Shown: one piece after another, positions 33,612-41,285 of the stretch
Layout of the letters: each line of letters opens with the position of its first letter
Numbering within the stretch: the stretch's first letter is position 1
NCBI RefSeq assembly: GCF_004327335.1
Contig: NZ_QJUO01000001.1
Location: 248,001 to 312,000, forward strand
Direction of reading: 5' to 3'
Source of the DNA: Stutzerimonas kirkiae
GTDB lineage: Bacteria; Pseudomonadota; Gammaproteobacteria; Pseudomonadales; Pseudomonadaceae
Length of the DNA stretch: 64,000 nucleotides
Translations under genes and position numbers: made by a program
Notes under the pieces: model-generated
The model's input: the letters and a program-made list of their open reading frames with translations, nothing else
What the model was told of the DNA's origin: nothing
The model's database searches: none

Positions 33612-34778
33612 ATGAGTACCGAATTCTTCTGGCGCCTACCCCTGGGGAGCGACGGCCCCCACCTCGCCACCGACAAGAACAACCGCGGCGCCCCCCGCCA
33701 CCGCCCCGGCAATATCGCCCCGGGGCGGCTGGCCAACGGCGAGCCCGACGGCTTCACCTATATCGACTACATCGCCCAGGTGGCCAAGGCCGCCGAGCTG
33801 GCCGGCTTCCAGGGCGCCCTGCTGCCCACCGGCCCCGAGCCCTGGATCGCCGCCGCCGCGCTGGCCCGGGAAACCCGGCGGATCAGGTTCCTGGTCGCGT
33901 TCCAGGCCACCTGGACCCTGCCGGCCTATGTCGCGCAGCAGGCGGCCATCCTCCAGCACCTGAGCCATGGGCGCCTGGACTGGAACATCATCACCGGCGG
34001 CAACCCGGCCAGCCAGCGCGCCAACGGCGACTTCCTCGAGCACGACAAGCGCTACCAGCGCACCGGCGAGTTCCTCGACATCATCGATGGCCTGTGGAAC
34101 AACGAACAGTTCAGCTACCAGGGCGACATCTACCAACTGGAGAACGGTTCGCTGCCAGCGGGCCTGGCCCACGAACGCAAACCCGCCGTGTACTTCTCCG
34201 GCTTCTCCGAGCCGGCCCTGGAGGTGGCGGCGCGGCATGCCGATGTGTACCTGAACTGGGCCGAACCGATCGACAAGCTGCGCCCGCACATCGAGCGCGT
34301 GCGCGAACTGGCCGACAAGCAGGGGCGCACGATACGTTTCGGCATCCGCATCGACCTGTTCGCCCGGGAAACCGAGGAAGCCGCCTGGAGCGAGCTGCGC
34401 CGCCAGTACGAACGCATCGACGCCAACACCAGCGCCGCCATCCGGCACTTCGCCAGCGGCTCCGACTCGGTCGGCGCTGCGCGCCAGAGCGCCTACCATC
34501 AGAATAGCGAGCGCTTCGACGACCTGGTCATCGGCGCCAACCTCTGGGCCGGCTTCGGCAAGGCCAAGCCGGGGCCGGCCATCGGCCTGGTGGGCAGCCA
34601 CCAGAACGTCGCCGAACGGCTGGCCGAATACCGGGACGCCGGCTTTTCCACCTTCATCCTGGCCGGCAACCCGCACCTCGAGGAAGCCCTGCGCATCGGC
34701 CAGGAAGTCCTGCCGTTGATCCAGGCGAGCGCCGAGCAGACCGACCAACACCCAGTCACGCTGAAAGCCAGCGCCTGA
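33612..34778 (+). CDS. SsuD-like FMNH2-dependent alkanesulfonate monooxygenase (LLM family)
   Basis: A 388-residue luciferase-like monooxygenase. It follows SsuD along its whole length: Phe-Trp-x-Leu-Pro at the start, Leu-x-Pro-Thr-Gly near residue 72, Arg-Ile-x-Phe-Leu-Val-Ala, Asn-Ile-Ile-Thr-Gly-Gly-Asn, Tyr-Phe-x-Gly-Phe-Ser-Glu, Ile-Arg-Phe-Gly-Ile-Arg, Asp-Ser-Val-Gly, Leu-Trp-Ala-Gly, and His-Leu-Glu-Glu-Ala near the end. These enzymes split C-S bonds with reduced flavin and oxygen, giving an aldehyde and sulfite, or a sulfinate when the substrate is a sulfone. No flavin reductase is encoded nearby, so reduced FMN must come from elsewhere. Followed after 15 bases by DszB-like genes. 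Confidence 0.88.
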   Translation: MSTEFFWRLPLGSDGPHLATDKNNRGAPRHRPGNIAPGRLANGEPDGFTYIDYIAQVAKAAELAGFQGALLPTGPEPWIAAAALARETRRIRFLVAFQATWTLPAYVAQQAAILQHLSHGRLDWNIITGGNPASQRANGDFLEHDKRYQRTGEFLDIIDGLWNNEQFSYQGDIYQLENGSLPAGLAHERKPAVYFSGFSEPALEVAARHADVYLNWAEPIDKLRPHIERVRELADKQGRTIRFGIRIDLFARETEEAAWSELRRQYERIDANTSAAIRHFASGSDSVGAARQSAYHQNSERFDDLVIGANLWAGFGKAKPGPAIGLVGSHQNVAERLAEYRDAGFSTFILAGNPHLEEALRIGQEVLPLIQASAEQTDQHPVTLKASA

Positions 34779-34793
34779 GAAAGGAAGACATTC

Positions 34794-35849
34794 ATGACAC
34801 AACCGCTCGACACCCTCTGGTACACCCGCTGTCCGGTCCCCACCGGCCTTGGCATCGCCGTGCAAAAAGGCTGGCTGGAGGAAATCCTCGGCACCCAGGG
34901 CACCGCCATCAAGTCACTGCGCGAGTCCACGAGCCAGGCGGTGCGCGAATCGCACTTCGACCACAGCCTGCACAACTCGGTACGCCATGGCGGCAATATC
35001 CCGGCCATCTGGGCCCGTGCCAGCGGCCGCGCGACACGGGTGATCGGCCTGTCCTGGGCGGACGAGGCGCAACTGATCCTCAGCCTGCCGGAAAGTGGCA
35101 TCAAGACCGCCAGGGACCTCAAGGACCGCCGCTTCGGCCTGCCGGACTGGAGCAACGCACAGATCGACTTCACCCGCGCCCAGGCCATCCGTGGCCTGGA
35201 AAACGCACTGCGGCTGGAAGGGCTGGAAGTGAAGGATGTCGAACTGGTCGACTATCACCAGCACGGCACCTTCAGCGACGAGGTGGTGCAGTCCAGCAAT
35301 GGCCTGGCCGGCTTCGGCGGACGCCGCCACGGTGGCCAGAACCCGGAGCTGACCGGCCTGTTGCGCGGCGAAGTGGACGCGGTCTTCCTCAAGGGCGCCC
35401 AGGCGGTGCAACTGGCCCAGCAGTTCGGCCTGCATACGGTGATCGACACCGGCGCCCACCCGGAACCGCTGGTGCGCTCGAACAACGGCACGCCGCGCAC
35501 CCTGAGCGTCGACCAGCACCTGCTGGACAATCACTACGGCACTGCGGTGGCGATCCTCGCTGCGGTGCTGCGCGCCGAGGAATGGGCCTGGGGCCATCCG
35601 GACGACACCCGCCGCTACCTCGCGCGCGAGACCAACAGCAGTGAGTACTGGGTGACCCAGGCCTATGGCGAGGACGCCCACCGGCGCCTGCGCACCGATC
35701 TCGACGAACGCTCGATCCATGCCCTGCAGGATTTCACCGACTTCCTGCGCCGCTGGAACTTCATCCCGCACAGTTTCGACGTGCGCGAATGGATCGACCC
35801 ACGCCCCCTGGAAACCCTGCGCGACGCCGCGGCCCAGCGTGCCGGTTGA
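34794..35849 (+). CDS. DszB-like sulfinate desulfinase, paralogue A (catalytic Cys present)
   Basis: A 351-residue protein of the periplasmic-binding-protein fold but without signal peptide, so cytosolic. Against DszB of Rhodococcus (recalled, about 365 residues) the N-terminus matches: Asp-Thr-Leu-x-Tyr-x-x-Cys-Pro-Val-Pro, with Cys13 at the position of DszB catalytic Cys27. His54, Arg64 and Gly67 occupy the places of DszB His60, Arg70 and Gly73 with identical spacing (10 and 3 residues). DszB releases sulfite from an aryl sulfinate. A sulfinate desulfinase role fits the preceding monooxygenase, the DszA-DszB logic. It could alternatively be a cytosolic solute-binding protein. Confidence 0.7.
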   Translation: MTQPLDTLWYTRCPVPTGLGIAVQKGWLEEILGTQGTAIKSLRESTSQAVRESHFDHSLHNSVRHGGNIPAIWARASGRATRVIGLSWADEAQLILSLPESGIKTARDLKDRRFGLPDWSNAQIDFTRAQAIRGLENALRLEGLEVKDVELVDYHQHGTFSDEVVQSSNGLAGFGGRRHGGQNPELTGLLRGEVDAVFLKGAQAVQLAQQFGLHTVIDTGAHPEPLVRSNNGTPRTLSVDQHLLDNHYGTAVAILAAVLRAEEWAWGHPDDTRRYLARETNSSEYWVTQAYGEDAHRRLRTDLDERSIHALQDFTDFLRRWNFIPHSFDVREWIDPRPLETLRDAAAQRAG

Positions 35850-35877
35850 AGCGCTCCATTTCCCTACCACCCGCGGA

Positions 35878-35894
35878 GCGGCCCGGCGGGCCGC
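35878..35894 (+). terminator. Hairpin between the two desulfinase-like genes
   Basis: GCGGCCC (35878-35884), loop GGC, GGGCCGC (35888-35894). It is a stable stem without a T-run in the 102-base spacer. It may attenuate or protect the transcript rather than terminate it, since the genes downstream have no promoter that I can see. Confidence 0.5.
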
Positions 35895-35951
35895 CTCCGC
35901 CTCTTCGTCCTCCAGGGAGCGGAGAGCAGCCTTGCGTGAATCAGGACTCCC

Positions 35952-37007
35952 ATGAGCACCACCCTCGATACCCTCTGGTACACCCACAGTCCGGTACCCA
36001 CAGGGCTCGGCATCGCTGTCGAATCCGGCCGGCTGGCGGAAGCGTTCCGGCCCCTCGGGACCCGTATCCAGGCCCTGCGCGAATCATCCGACCGCGAAGT
36101 GCGCGAAGCCCACTTCGACCACCACCTGCCCAACTCGGTACGCCACGGCGGCAATATCCCGGCCATCTGGGCCCGCGCCAGTGGCCGCTCGACGCGGGTC
36201 ATCGGCCTGTCCTGGAGCGACGAGGTGCAACTGATCGTCACCACCGCCGACAGCCCGCTGAAGGATATCCGCGACCTGAAGAACCGGCGCTTCGGCCTGC
36301 CCAAGTGGGCCAACGTACAGATCGACTTCACCCGCGCCCAGGCCATTCGCGGCCTGGAGAACGCACTGCGGCTGGAAGGCCTGGAGGTCGCCGATGTCGA
36401 ACTGGTCGACTACCCCTACGGCGGCACCTACAGCGATGAACAGGTGCGGCATATCCACGGCGCCCAGGTGACCTTCAACGGCAACCGCGTACGGCGGCGC
36501 AACAACGAACTGATCGGCCTGCTGCGCGGCGATATCGACGCCATCTTCCTCAAGGGCGCCCACGGCCTGCACCTGGCCGACGAATTCGGCCTGCGGGTGA
36601 TCACCGATGTCGGCTCCCACCCCGACCCGCTGATCCGCGCCAACATCGGCACGCCGCGCACCCTGACCGTCGACCAGCACCTGCTCGACGAGCACTTCGA
36701 GGCTTCCGTACTGATCCTCGAGACCGTGCTGCGCGCCGAGCAATGGGCCTGGGCGCACCCCGAGGAAACCCGGCGCTTCCTCGCCCGCGAGCTGAACACC
36801 AGCGAATACTGGGTGGCCAACGCCTATGGCGAGGATGCCCACCTGCGCCTGCACACCAACCTGGCCGAACGCTCCATCGGTGCCCTGCAGGACCTGACCG
36901 ACTTCCTCGAGCGCTGGGACTTCATCCCACGCCGCTTCGACGTGCGCGACTGGATCGAGAGCCGACCGCTGGAGCAGTTGCTGGAGAAGGTGAATGTCGC
37001 CATCTAG
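35952..37007 (+). CDS. DszB-like protein, paralogue B (catalytic Cys replaced by Ser)
   Basis: A 351-residue paralogue of the preceding gene, same length and highly similar throughout, also without a signal peptide. His54, Arg64 and Gly67 are kept, but residue 13 is Ser (codon AGT, 35988-35990) where paralogue A has Cys (TGT). A single base change separates the codons. In DszB the same change (C27S) gives an inactive, substrate-binding protein. Paralogue B may therefore be a non-catalytic partner, a binder or sensor, or an enzyme of different chemistry. Its last 14 bases overlap the next gene. Confidence 0.7.
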   Translation: MSTTLDTLWYTHSPVPTGLGIAVESGRLAEAFRPLGTRIQALRESSDREVREAHFDHHLPNSVRHGGNIPAIWARASGRSTRVIGLSWSDEVQLIVTTADSPLKDIRDLKNRRFGLPKWANVQIDFTRAQAIRGLENALRLEGLEVADVELVDYPYGGTYSDEQVRHIHGAQVTFNGNRVRRRNNELIGLLRGDIDAIFLKGAHGLHLADEFGLRVITDVGSHPDPLIRANIGTPRTLTVDQHLLDEHFEASVLILETVLRAEQWAWAHPEETRRFLARELNTSEYWVANAYGEDAHLRLHTNLAERSIGALQDLTDFLERWDFIPRRFDVRDWIESRPLEQLLEKVNVAI

Positions 37008-38184
37008 GCCGGCGTTCCTGGTCAACTTCATGCTGCTGGCCACCTTCAGTGGCGCCACCATCGGCATGGCGAAGATCGTCACCACGCTGTACGCCATCGA
37101 GATCGGCGCCAACGCCATGCAGATCGGCATCATCTCAGCGATGGAGGCCCTCGGCATGATCCTGCTGACCCTGCCAGCCGGTTTCGTCATCGCCCGCTAT
37201 GGCGCGCGCCGCGTGTACTTCCTCGCCAGCCTGGGGCCGATGCTGCTGAACCTGGCCATCCCGCTGTTCGGCGGCTGGCTGTGGCTGGCCATCGCGCGCC
37301 TGCTGATCGGCCTGTGCATCCCGTTCCGCATCGTCGCCATGAACAGCGCCTTCCTGCAGCGGCTGCGCCATATCGGCCACGCCAGGGCCGGCTGGTACCG
37401 TGGTTCGCTGACCCTCGGCATGGGCCTGCTCGGGCCGTTGCTGGGGCACTGGCTGAGTGGCGGCGCCGGCTTCACCCTGGGCTTCGTGGCGATCGGCCTG
37501 TGCTTCGGCGCGATGGCCTTCTACAGCCTCGGTTTCTGGGAGGCGGCAGCGCCCGGGCCAGAGCTGGCCGAGCAGCCGGCCGGCGGCATGCTCGCGCAGA
37601 CGCTGGCCATGCTCGGCCATGTGGAAATCGCCGAGAGCTGCCTGGTCGAGATGCTCTCCGGCGCCACCAACGCGCTGTTCGCCACGTTCATCCTGTTGCT
37701 GGCGATGGACATCGCCGGGCTGTCGCAGGCCCAGGCGGTCAGCCTGGTGATGGTCCAGGGCCTGGCCACGGTACTCGGCCTGTTCGGCTTCGGCCGCCTG
37801 GTCGCACGCCGGCAGCGGCGCTTCACCTACCTGTGCGGGCTGCTCGCCGCGCTACTCGGGCTGGCGCTGCTGGGCCGCAGCCATGACTACTGGCTGCTGG
37901 CCGGCGGCGCCGTGCTGCTCAGCGCGGCGACGGCCCTGGTGCACCTGATCAACATGGCCCAGCTCAGCGAGCACGGAGGGGACAAGAGCAAGGTGTCCGG
38001 CCTGTTCAACCTGGCCAGCATGCTCGGCGGCTTCGCCGGCGCCCTGCTCGGCGGCGCGCTCAGCCAGTGGCTCGGGCTGCATAACCTGTTCCTTGCCTGG
38101 ATGCCGCTGGTACTGCTGGCCGCCGCCTACTGCTGGTGGCGCAAACAGCGCCGGTCCACGGGCACCGCCGTGGTGGAGGGTTGA
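36994..38184 (+). CDS. MFS transporter (organosulfur module, second)
   Basis: A 396-residue 12-helix facilitator with the loop 2-3 motif as Ala-Arg-Tyr-Gly-Ala-Arg-Arg-Val. Its ATG lies 14 bases inside the preceding gene, with a GGAGAAGG site in that gene, so translation is coupled. It shows no close likeness to the MFS protein at 30612. Probable roles are export of sulfite or of the desulfurised carbon product, or a second import route; undecided. Confidence 0.85.
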   Translation: MSPSRPAFLVNFMLLATFSGATIGMAKIVTTLYAIEIGANAMQIGIISAMEALGMILLTLPAGFVIARYGARRVYFLASLGPMLLNLAIPLFGGWLWLAIARLLIGLCIPFRIVAMNSAFLQRLRHIGHARAGWYRGSLTLGMGLLGPLLGHWLSGGAGFTLGFVAIGLCFGAMAFYSLGFWEAAAPGPELAEQPAGGMLAQTLAMLGHVEIAESCLVEMLSGATNALFATFILLLAMDIAGLSQAQAVSLVMVQGLATVLGLFGFGRLVARRQRRFTYLCGLLAALLGLALLGRSHDYWLLAGGAVLLSAATALVHLINMAQLSEHGGDKSKVSGLFNLASMLGGFAGALLGGALSQWLGLHNLFLAWMPLVLLAAAYCWWRKQRRSTGTAVVEG

Positions 38185-38186
38185 AC

Positions 38187-38945
38187 ATGGCGAACGTCGT
38201 ACTGGAACGCCTGAGCTGGTTGGTCTCGCCCCTCCTGGTGCTCGCGGCCTGGCTGCTGGTGGCCGCCGCCGGCTGGTTCCCGCCGCAATTGCTGGTGCCC
38301 CCGGCCCACGTCTACCAGGCCTTCAGCGAATTGCTCGGCAGCGGCGAGTTGCGCGAACACCTTGCCGTGAGCCTGTCGCGGCTGGCCATCGGCTTTACCC
38401 TCGGCGCCCTCGGCGGCCTGCTGTTCGGCACCGCCCTGGCGCTGTCGAGGCAGGTCGAAGCCTATTGCGCACCGCTGTTCCATACCTTGCGGCAGATCCC
38501 CTCGATCGCGCTGATCCCGATGTTCATCCTGCTGTTCGGCGTCGAGGAAACCTTCAAGATCCTGATCGTGCTCAAGGCCGCCTTCTTCCCGGTAGCGCTG
38601 GCCACCAGCGAAGGCGTGCGGGGCATCCCGCGCAGCCATTTCGAGGTGGCCGAGGTCTTCCGCCTGCCCCTGCCGAGCCTGCTCAGGGACGTGGCCTTCC
38701 CGGCCGCCGCGCCGCCGATCGTGACCGGCCTGCGCATCGGCCTCAGCCGCGCCTGGATGGTGCTGGTCGCCGCCGAGCTGCTGGCCGCCGACAGCGGCCT
38801 CGGGCAGATGATCGAGATGAGCCGGCAGATGATGCGCATCGACGTGGTGATGGTCGGTGTGGTGGTCGCCGGCCTGGTCGGCTGCGTGCTCGACCATGGC
38901 CTGCGCCTGCTGGAAAAACGCCTGTTCCGCTGGAAGACACGATGA
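38187..38945 (+). CDS. ABC transporter permease, sulfonate type (first of two)
   Basis: A 252-residue permease of the SsuC/TauC group with about six helices. Typical segments are His-Thr-Leu-Arg-Gln-Ile-Pro-Ser-Ile-Ala-Leu-Ile-Pro and an EAA loop (Glu-Val-Ala-Glu-Val-Phe-Arg-Leu-Pro). It starts 2 bases after the MFS stop and overlaps the second permease by 4 bases. With the next gene it probably forms a heterodimeric channel, whereas SsuC works as a homodimer. Confidence 0.88.
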   Translation: MANVVLERLSWLVSPLLVLAAWLLVAAAGWFPPQLLVPPAHVYQAFSELLGSGELREHLAVSLSRLAIGFTLGALGGLLFGTALALSRQVEAYCAPLFHTLRQIPSIALIPMFILLFGVEETFKILIVLKAAFFPVALATSEGVRGIPRSHFEVAEVFRLPLPSLLRDVAFPAAAPPIVTGLRIGLSRAWMVLVAAELLAADSGLGQMIEMSRQMMRIDVVMVGVVVAGLVGCVLDHGLRLLEKRLFRWKTR

Positions 38946-39709
38946 TGAAGAACTACCTCCTGCGCCTGCGCGGCCTGTTGCTGCCGCTGCTGCTGGTCGC
39001 CGCCTGGGAATACCTCTCGCGGCAGAGCGCCAGCCATGCCTACGCCTTCGTCCCGCTGTCGCGCATCGGCACCGCGCTCGGCGAACTGCTGGCCAGCGGC
39101 GAACTCTGGCTGAGCGTATCGGCCAGCCTGCAACGCACCTGCCTCGGCCTGCTCTACGGCGTGCTCGCCGGCTTCGTCGTCGGCCTGGCGATGGCGCGCT
39201 CGCGCATCGCCGAACGCCTGCTGGCGCCGCTCTACCACACGTTGCGCCAGGTCCCGATCCTCGGGCTGATCCCGCTGATCGCCCTGTGGTTCGGCAGCGG
39301 CGAGTTCTCCAAGGTGCTGCTGGTTTCGCTGGCGGCCTTCTACCCGATGGTGCTCAACACCTTCGAGGGCTTTTCCCACGTCGAGCGCCGCTACCTGGAA
39401 GTCGGCCACGTCCATGCCCTGACGCCGCTGCAGCGGCTCGTCCACGTGGAGCTGCCCAGCGCCCTGCCGAGCCTGTCCAATGGCGTGCTGCACGCATTGG
39501 CCTTCGCCTGGGTCAGCTCGGTGGGCTGCGAACTGTTCCTCGCCACCGGCATGGGCCTGGGCAACCTGATGATGAACGCCGAGACCGGCTCGCGCATGGA
39601 GATCGTGGTGATCGCCGTGCTCTGCGTCGGCCTGCTCGGCTACGCCATGAACCAGCTCTTTTCCCGTCTCAGCCGGCACCTGCTGCGCTGGCGCAACCTT
39701 CGCCGCTGA
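38942..39709 (+). CDS. ABC transporter permease, sulfonate type (second of two)
   Basis: A 255-residue SsuC/TauC-type permease: His-Thr-Leu-Arg-Gln-Val-Pro-Ile-Leu-Gly-Leu-Ile-Pro-Leu-Ile-Ala-Leu-Trp-Phe-Gly and an EAA loop at Tyr-Leu-Glu-Val-Gly-His-Val-His-Ala-Leu. It is clearly diverged from the first permease. The start uses the ATG at 38942 in an ATGATGA overlap with the upstream stop. The stop codon lies in a 13-base triple repeat. Confidence 0.88.
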   Translation: MMKNYLLRLRGLLLPLLLVAAWEYLSRQSASHAYAFVPLSRIGTALGELLASGELWLSVSASLQRTCLGLLYGVLAGFVVGLAMARSRIAERLLAPLYHTLRQVPILGLIPLIALWFGSGEFSKVLLVSLAAFYPMVLNTFEGFSHVERRYLEVGHVHALTPLQRLVHVELPSALPSLSNGVLHALAFAWVSSVGCELFLATGMGLGNLMMNAETGSRMEIVVIAVLCVGLLGYAMNQLFSRLSRHLLRWRNLRR

Positions 39710-39740
39710 TTTGCGCCGCTGATTTGCACCGCTGATTTTC
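39702..39740. repeat. Three tandem copies of a 13-base unit over the permease stop
   Basis: The unit GCCGCTGATTTGC occurs at 39702-39714 and 39715-39727, with a third, two-base variant at 39728-39740. The permease stop TGA is inside the first copy, so the later copies are untranslated. Likely a slippage duplication of the gene end. Confidence 0.75.
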
Positions 39741-39771
39741 GTCCCTAACCCTCCGCCGCCAGGTGACCCCG

Positions 39772-40575
39772 ATGACCGCCATTCCCGCGCCCCTACCGCT
39801 CGACAGCGAACAGCACCAGCCCGGAGCCCTGGAGATCCGCAACCTGAACAAAAGCTACCGGATCGACGGCCAGGCGCTGCCGGTGCTGCAGAACATCGAC
39901 CTGCAAGTGCTGCCCGGCGAATTCCTCAGCATCGTCGGCGCCAGCGGATGCGGCAAATCCACCCTGCTGCGGCTGATCGTCGGCCTGGAAGACGACTTCG
40001 ACGGGCAGATCCGCGTGGATGGCGAGTCCGTTTCCGGCACCAGCCTGGAACGTGGCATCGTGTTCCAGGATCACCGCCTGTTCCCCTGGAAGACCGTCGA
40101 GCAGAACATCCTGCTGGCGCTGAAGAACAGCCGCCTGGGCAAGCGGGAGAAGGCCGAACGGGTCGCCGAACACCTCGAACGGGTCGGCCTCGGCGGCTTC
40201 GAACAGGCCTACCCGCACCAGTTGTCCGGCGGCATGGCGCAACGCGCGGCGATCGCCCGGGCGCTGGTCACGCAACCCAAGGTGCTGCTGCTGGACGAGC
40301 CCTTCGGCGCCCTCGACGCCCTCACCCGCATCCGCCTGCAGCACGAACTGCAACGCATCTGGGTGCAGCAGCGCAGCACCATGATCATGGTCACCCACGA
40401 TGTCGAGGAGGCGCTCTACCTGGGCGACCGGGTGATCGTCATGGACCCCAGGCCGGGCCGCATCCGCCATGTGGTCGAGGTCGGCCTGCCACACCCACGC
40501 GACCGCCAGTCCCCCCGCCTGCACAAGCTCAGGGACGAGCTGCTGCTGGAGTTGACCGGTCAGGATGCCCTCTGA
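39772..40575 (+). CDS. ABC transporter ATP-binding protein, sulfonate type (SsuB-like)
   Basis: A 267-residue ABC ATPase: Walker A Gly-Ala-Ser-Gly-Cys-Gly-Lys-Ser-Thr, Q-loop Ile-Val-Phe-Gln-Asp-His-Arg-Leu-Phe-Pro-Trp, signature Leu-Ser-Gly-Gly-Met-Ala-Gln-Arg, Walker B Val-Leu-Leu-Leu-Asp-Glu-Pro-Phe-Gly-Ala-Leu-Asp, switch His in Val-Thr-His-Asp-Val-Glu-Glu-Ala. The sequence fits nitrate/sulfonate importers. The ATG at 39772 has an AGGTG site; a GTG at 39763 is part of that site. Energises the two permeases upstream. Confidence 0.9.
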   Translation: MTAIPAPLPLDSEQHQPGALEIRNLNKSYRIDGQALPVLQNIDLQVLPGEFLSIVGASGCGKSTLLRLIVGLEDDFDGQIRVDGESVSGTSLERGIVFQDHRLFPWKTVEQNILLALKNSRLGKREKAERVAEHLERVGLGGFEQAYPHQLSGGMAQRAAIARALVTQPKVLLLDEPFGALDALTRIRLQHELQRIWVQQRSTMIMVTHDVEEALYLGDRVIVMDPRPGRIRHVVEVGLPHPRDRQSPRLHKLRDELLLELTGQDAL

Positions 40576-40658
40576 ACGCCATGCCTTCGAACGCCCCGAA
40601 TAGAGCGCCGTCGGTTATACCTGCTGCGCGACCGGATTCATCGCCCTGCCCGGCGCGA

Positions 40659-40809
40659 AACCTGTTCACGATCTCGCGAGCCTGGTCCGGCAAGGCGCAA
40701 CGACCAAAGGCTCGCCCCTGCGGAGCCGCACTGGAAGTGCGTTAGCCGCAAGCGGCTTAGCCTGCTTTTAACGCAGCAGGGCCGACGCGCAGCAGATCGT
40801 GAACAGGTT
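40659..40809. repeat. MITE-like element with 16-bp terminal inverted repeats
   Basis: AACCTGTTCACGATCT (40659-40674) is the perfect reverse complement of AGATCGTGAACAGGTT (40794-40809). The inner sequence contains further short palindromes (AGCCGCAAGCGGCT, 40744-40757). The same end motif appears at 2590-2604 (CGAACAGGTTCTCAG) and 32489-32500. About 151 bases, non-coding, located between convergent genes; perhaps a non-autonomous mobile element or a large hairpin repeat. Confidence 0.6.
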
Positions 40810-40810
40810 C

Positions 40811-41209
40811 TCAGCGCGTGGAGCGTTTCAGCGCGAAGGGGCCATCCCCCAGCAATGCCAGCGCCAGCGCGGCAAGGGTCAGGAAGATCGGGTATTCCCA
40901 GCCGCCATTGGGGTTGGTGAAGCTCCAGCCGTTGCCGAAATGCACGGTGGAAGCGCCGAACAGTTGCACCACGGCGATGGCGGCGATCCAGCGGGCGTAG
41001 ACCCCGAGCAACAGCAGCGCACCACCGACGATCTCGAAGGCGATCACCGGATAGGCGAGAAAACCCGGGAAGCCGACGGACTCGAAGAACCCGGCGGTGC
41101 CGGCCGGGGTGAACACCAGCAGCTTGGTCAGGCCGTGGGCGAGGAACATCACGCCCAGCGCGATGCGCAGGACCAGGGCGGCATAGAGAGCGGTACGGGT
41201 ATCGATCAT
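40811..41209 (-). CDS. DoxX family membrane protein
   Basis: A 132-residue protein with four predicted helices. The family core is visible: Arg-Ile-Ala-Leu-Gly-Val-Met-Phe-Leu-Ala-His-Gly early, Gly-Phe-Leu-Ala-Tyr-Pro-Val-Ile-Ala-Phe-Glu-Ile-Val-Gly-Gly in the middle, and a Gly-Gly-Trp-Glu-Tyr-Pro-Ile segment late. DoxX proteins are small quinone- or redox-related inner-membrane proteins of unclear function. It heads a minus-strand group with the dioxygenase and oxidoreductase genes, but the spacing to them (76 bases) does not prove an operon. Confidence 0.85.
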   Translation of the reverse strand: MIDTRTALYAALVLRIALGVMFLAHGLTKLLVFTPAGTAGFFESVGFPGFLAYPVIAFEIVGGALLLLGVYARWIAAIAVVQLFGASTVHFGNGWSFTNPNGGWEYPIFLTLAALALALLGDGPFALKRSTR

Positions 41210-41285
41210 GGTGTTTCTCCTTGGATGACGCAGACGACTCGGCGAGTCATGGCGTTGGACCCGCCTGGCGCTGGAATGCTCGTGC

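Noticed and set aside
34794-37007. Reading the two NMT1-fold proteins as ordinary periplasmic ABC binding proteins
   Set aside because: Both begin directly with the conserved Asp-Thr-Leu-Trp-Tyr segment and have no signal peptide; the Cys/His/Arg/Gly spacing fits DszB. Not fully excluded.
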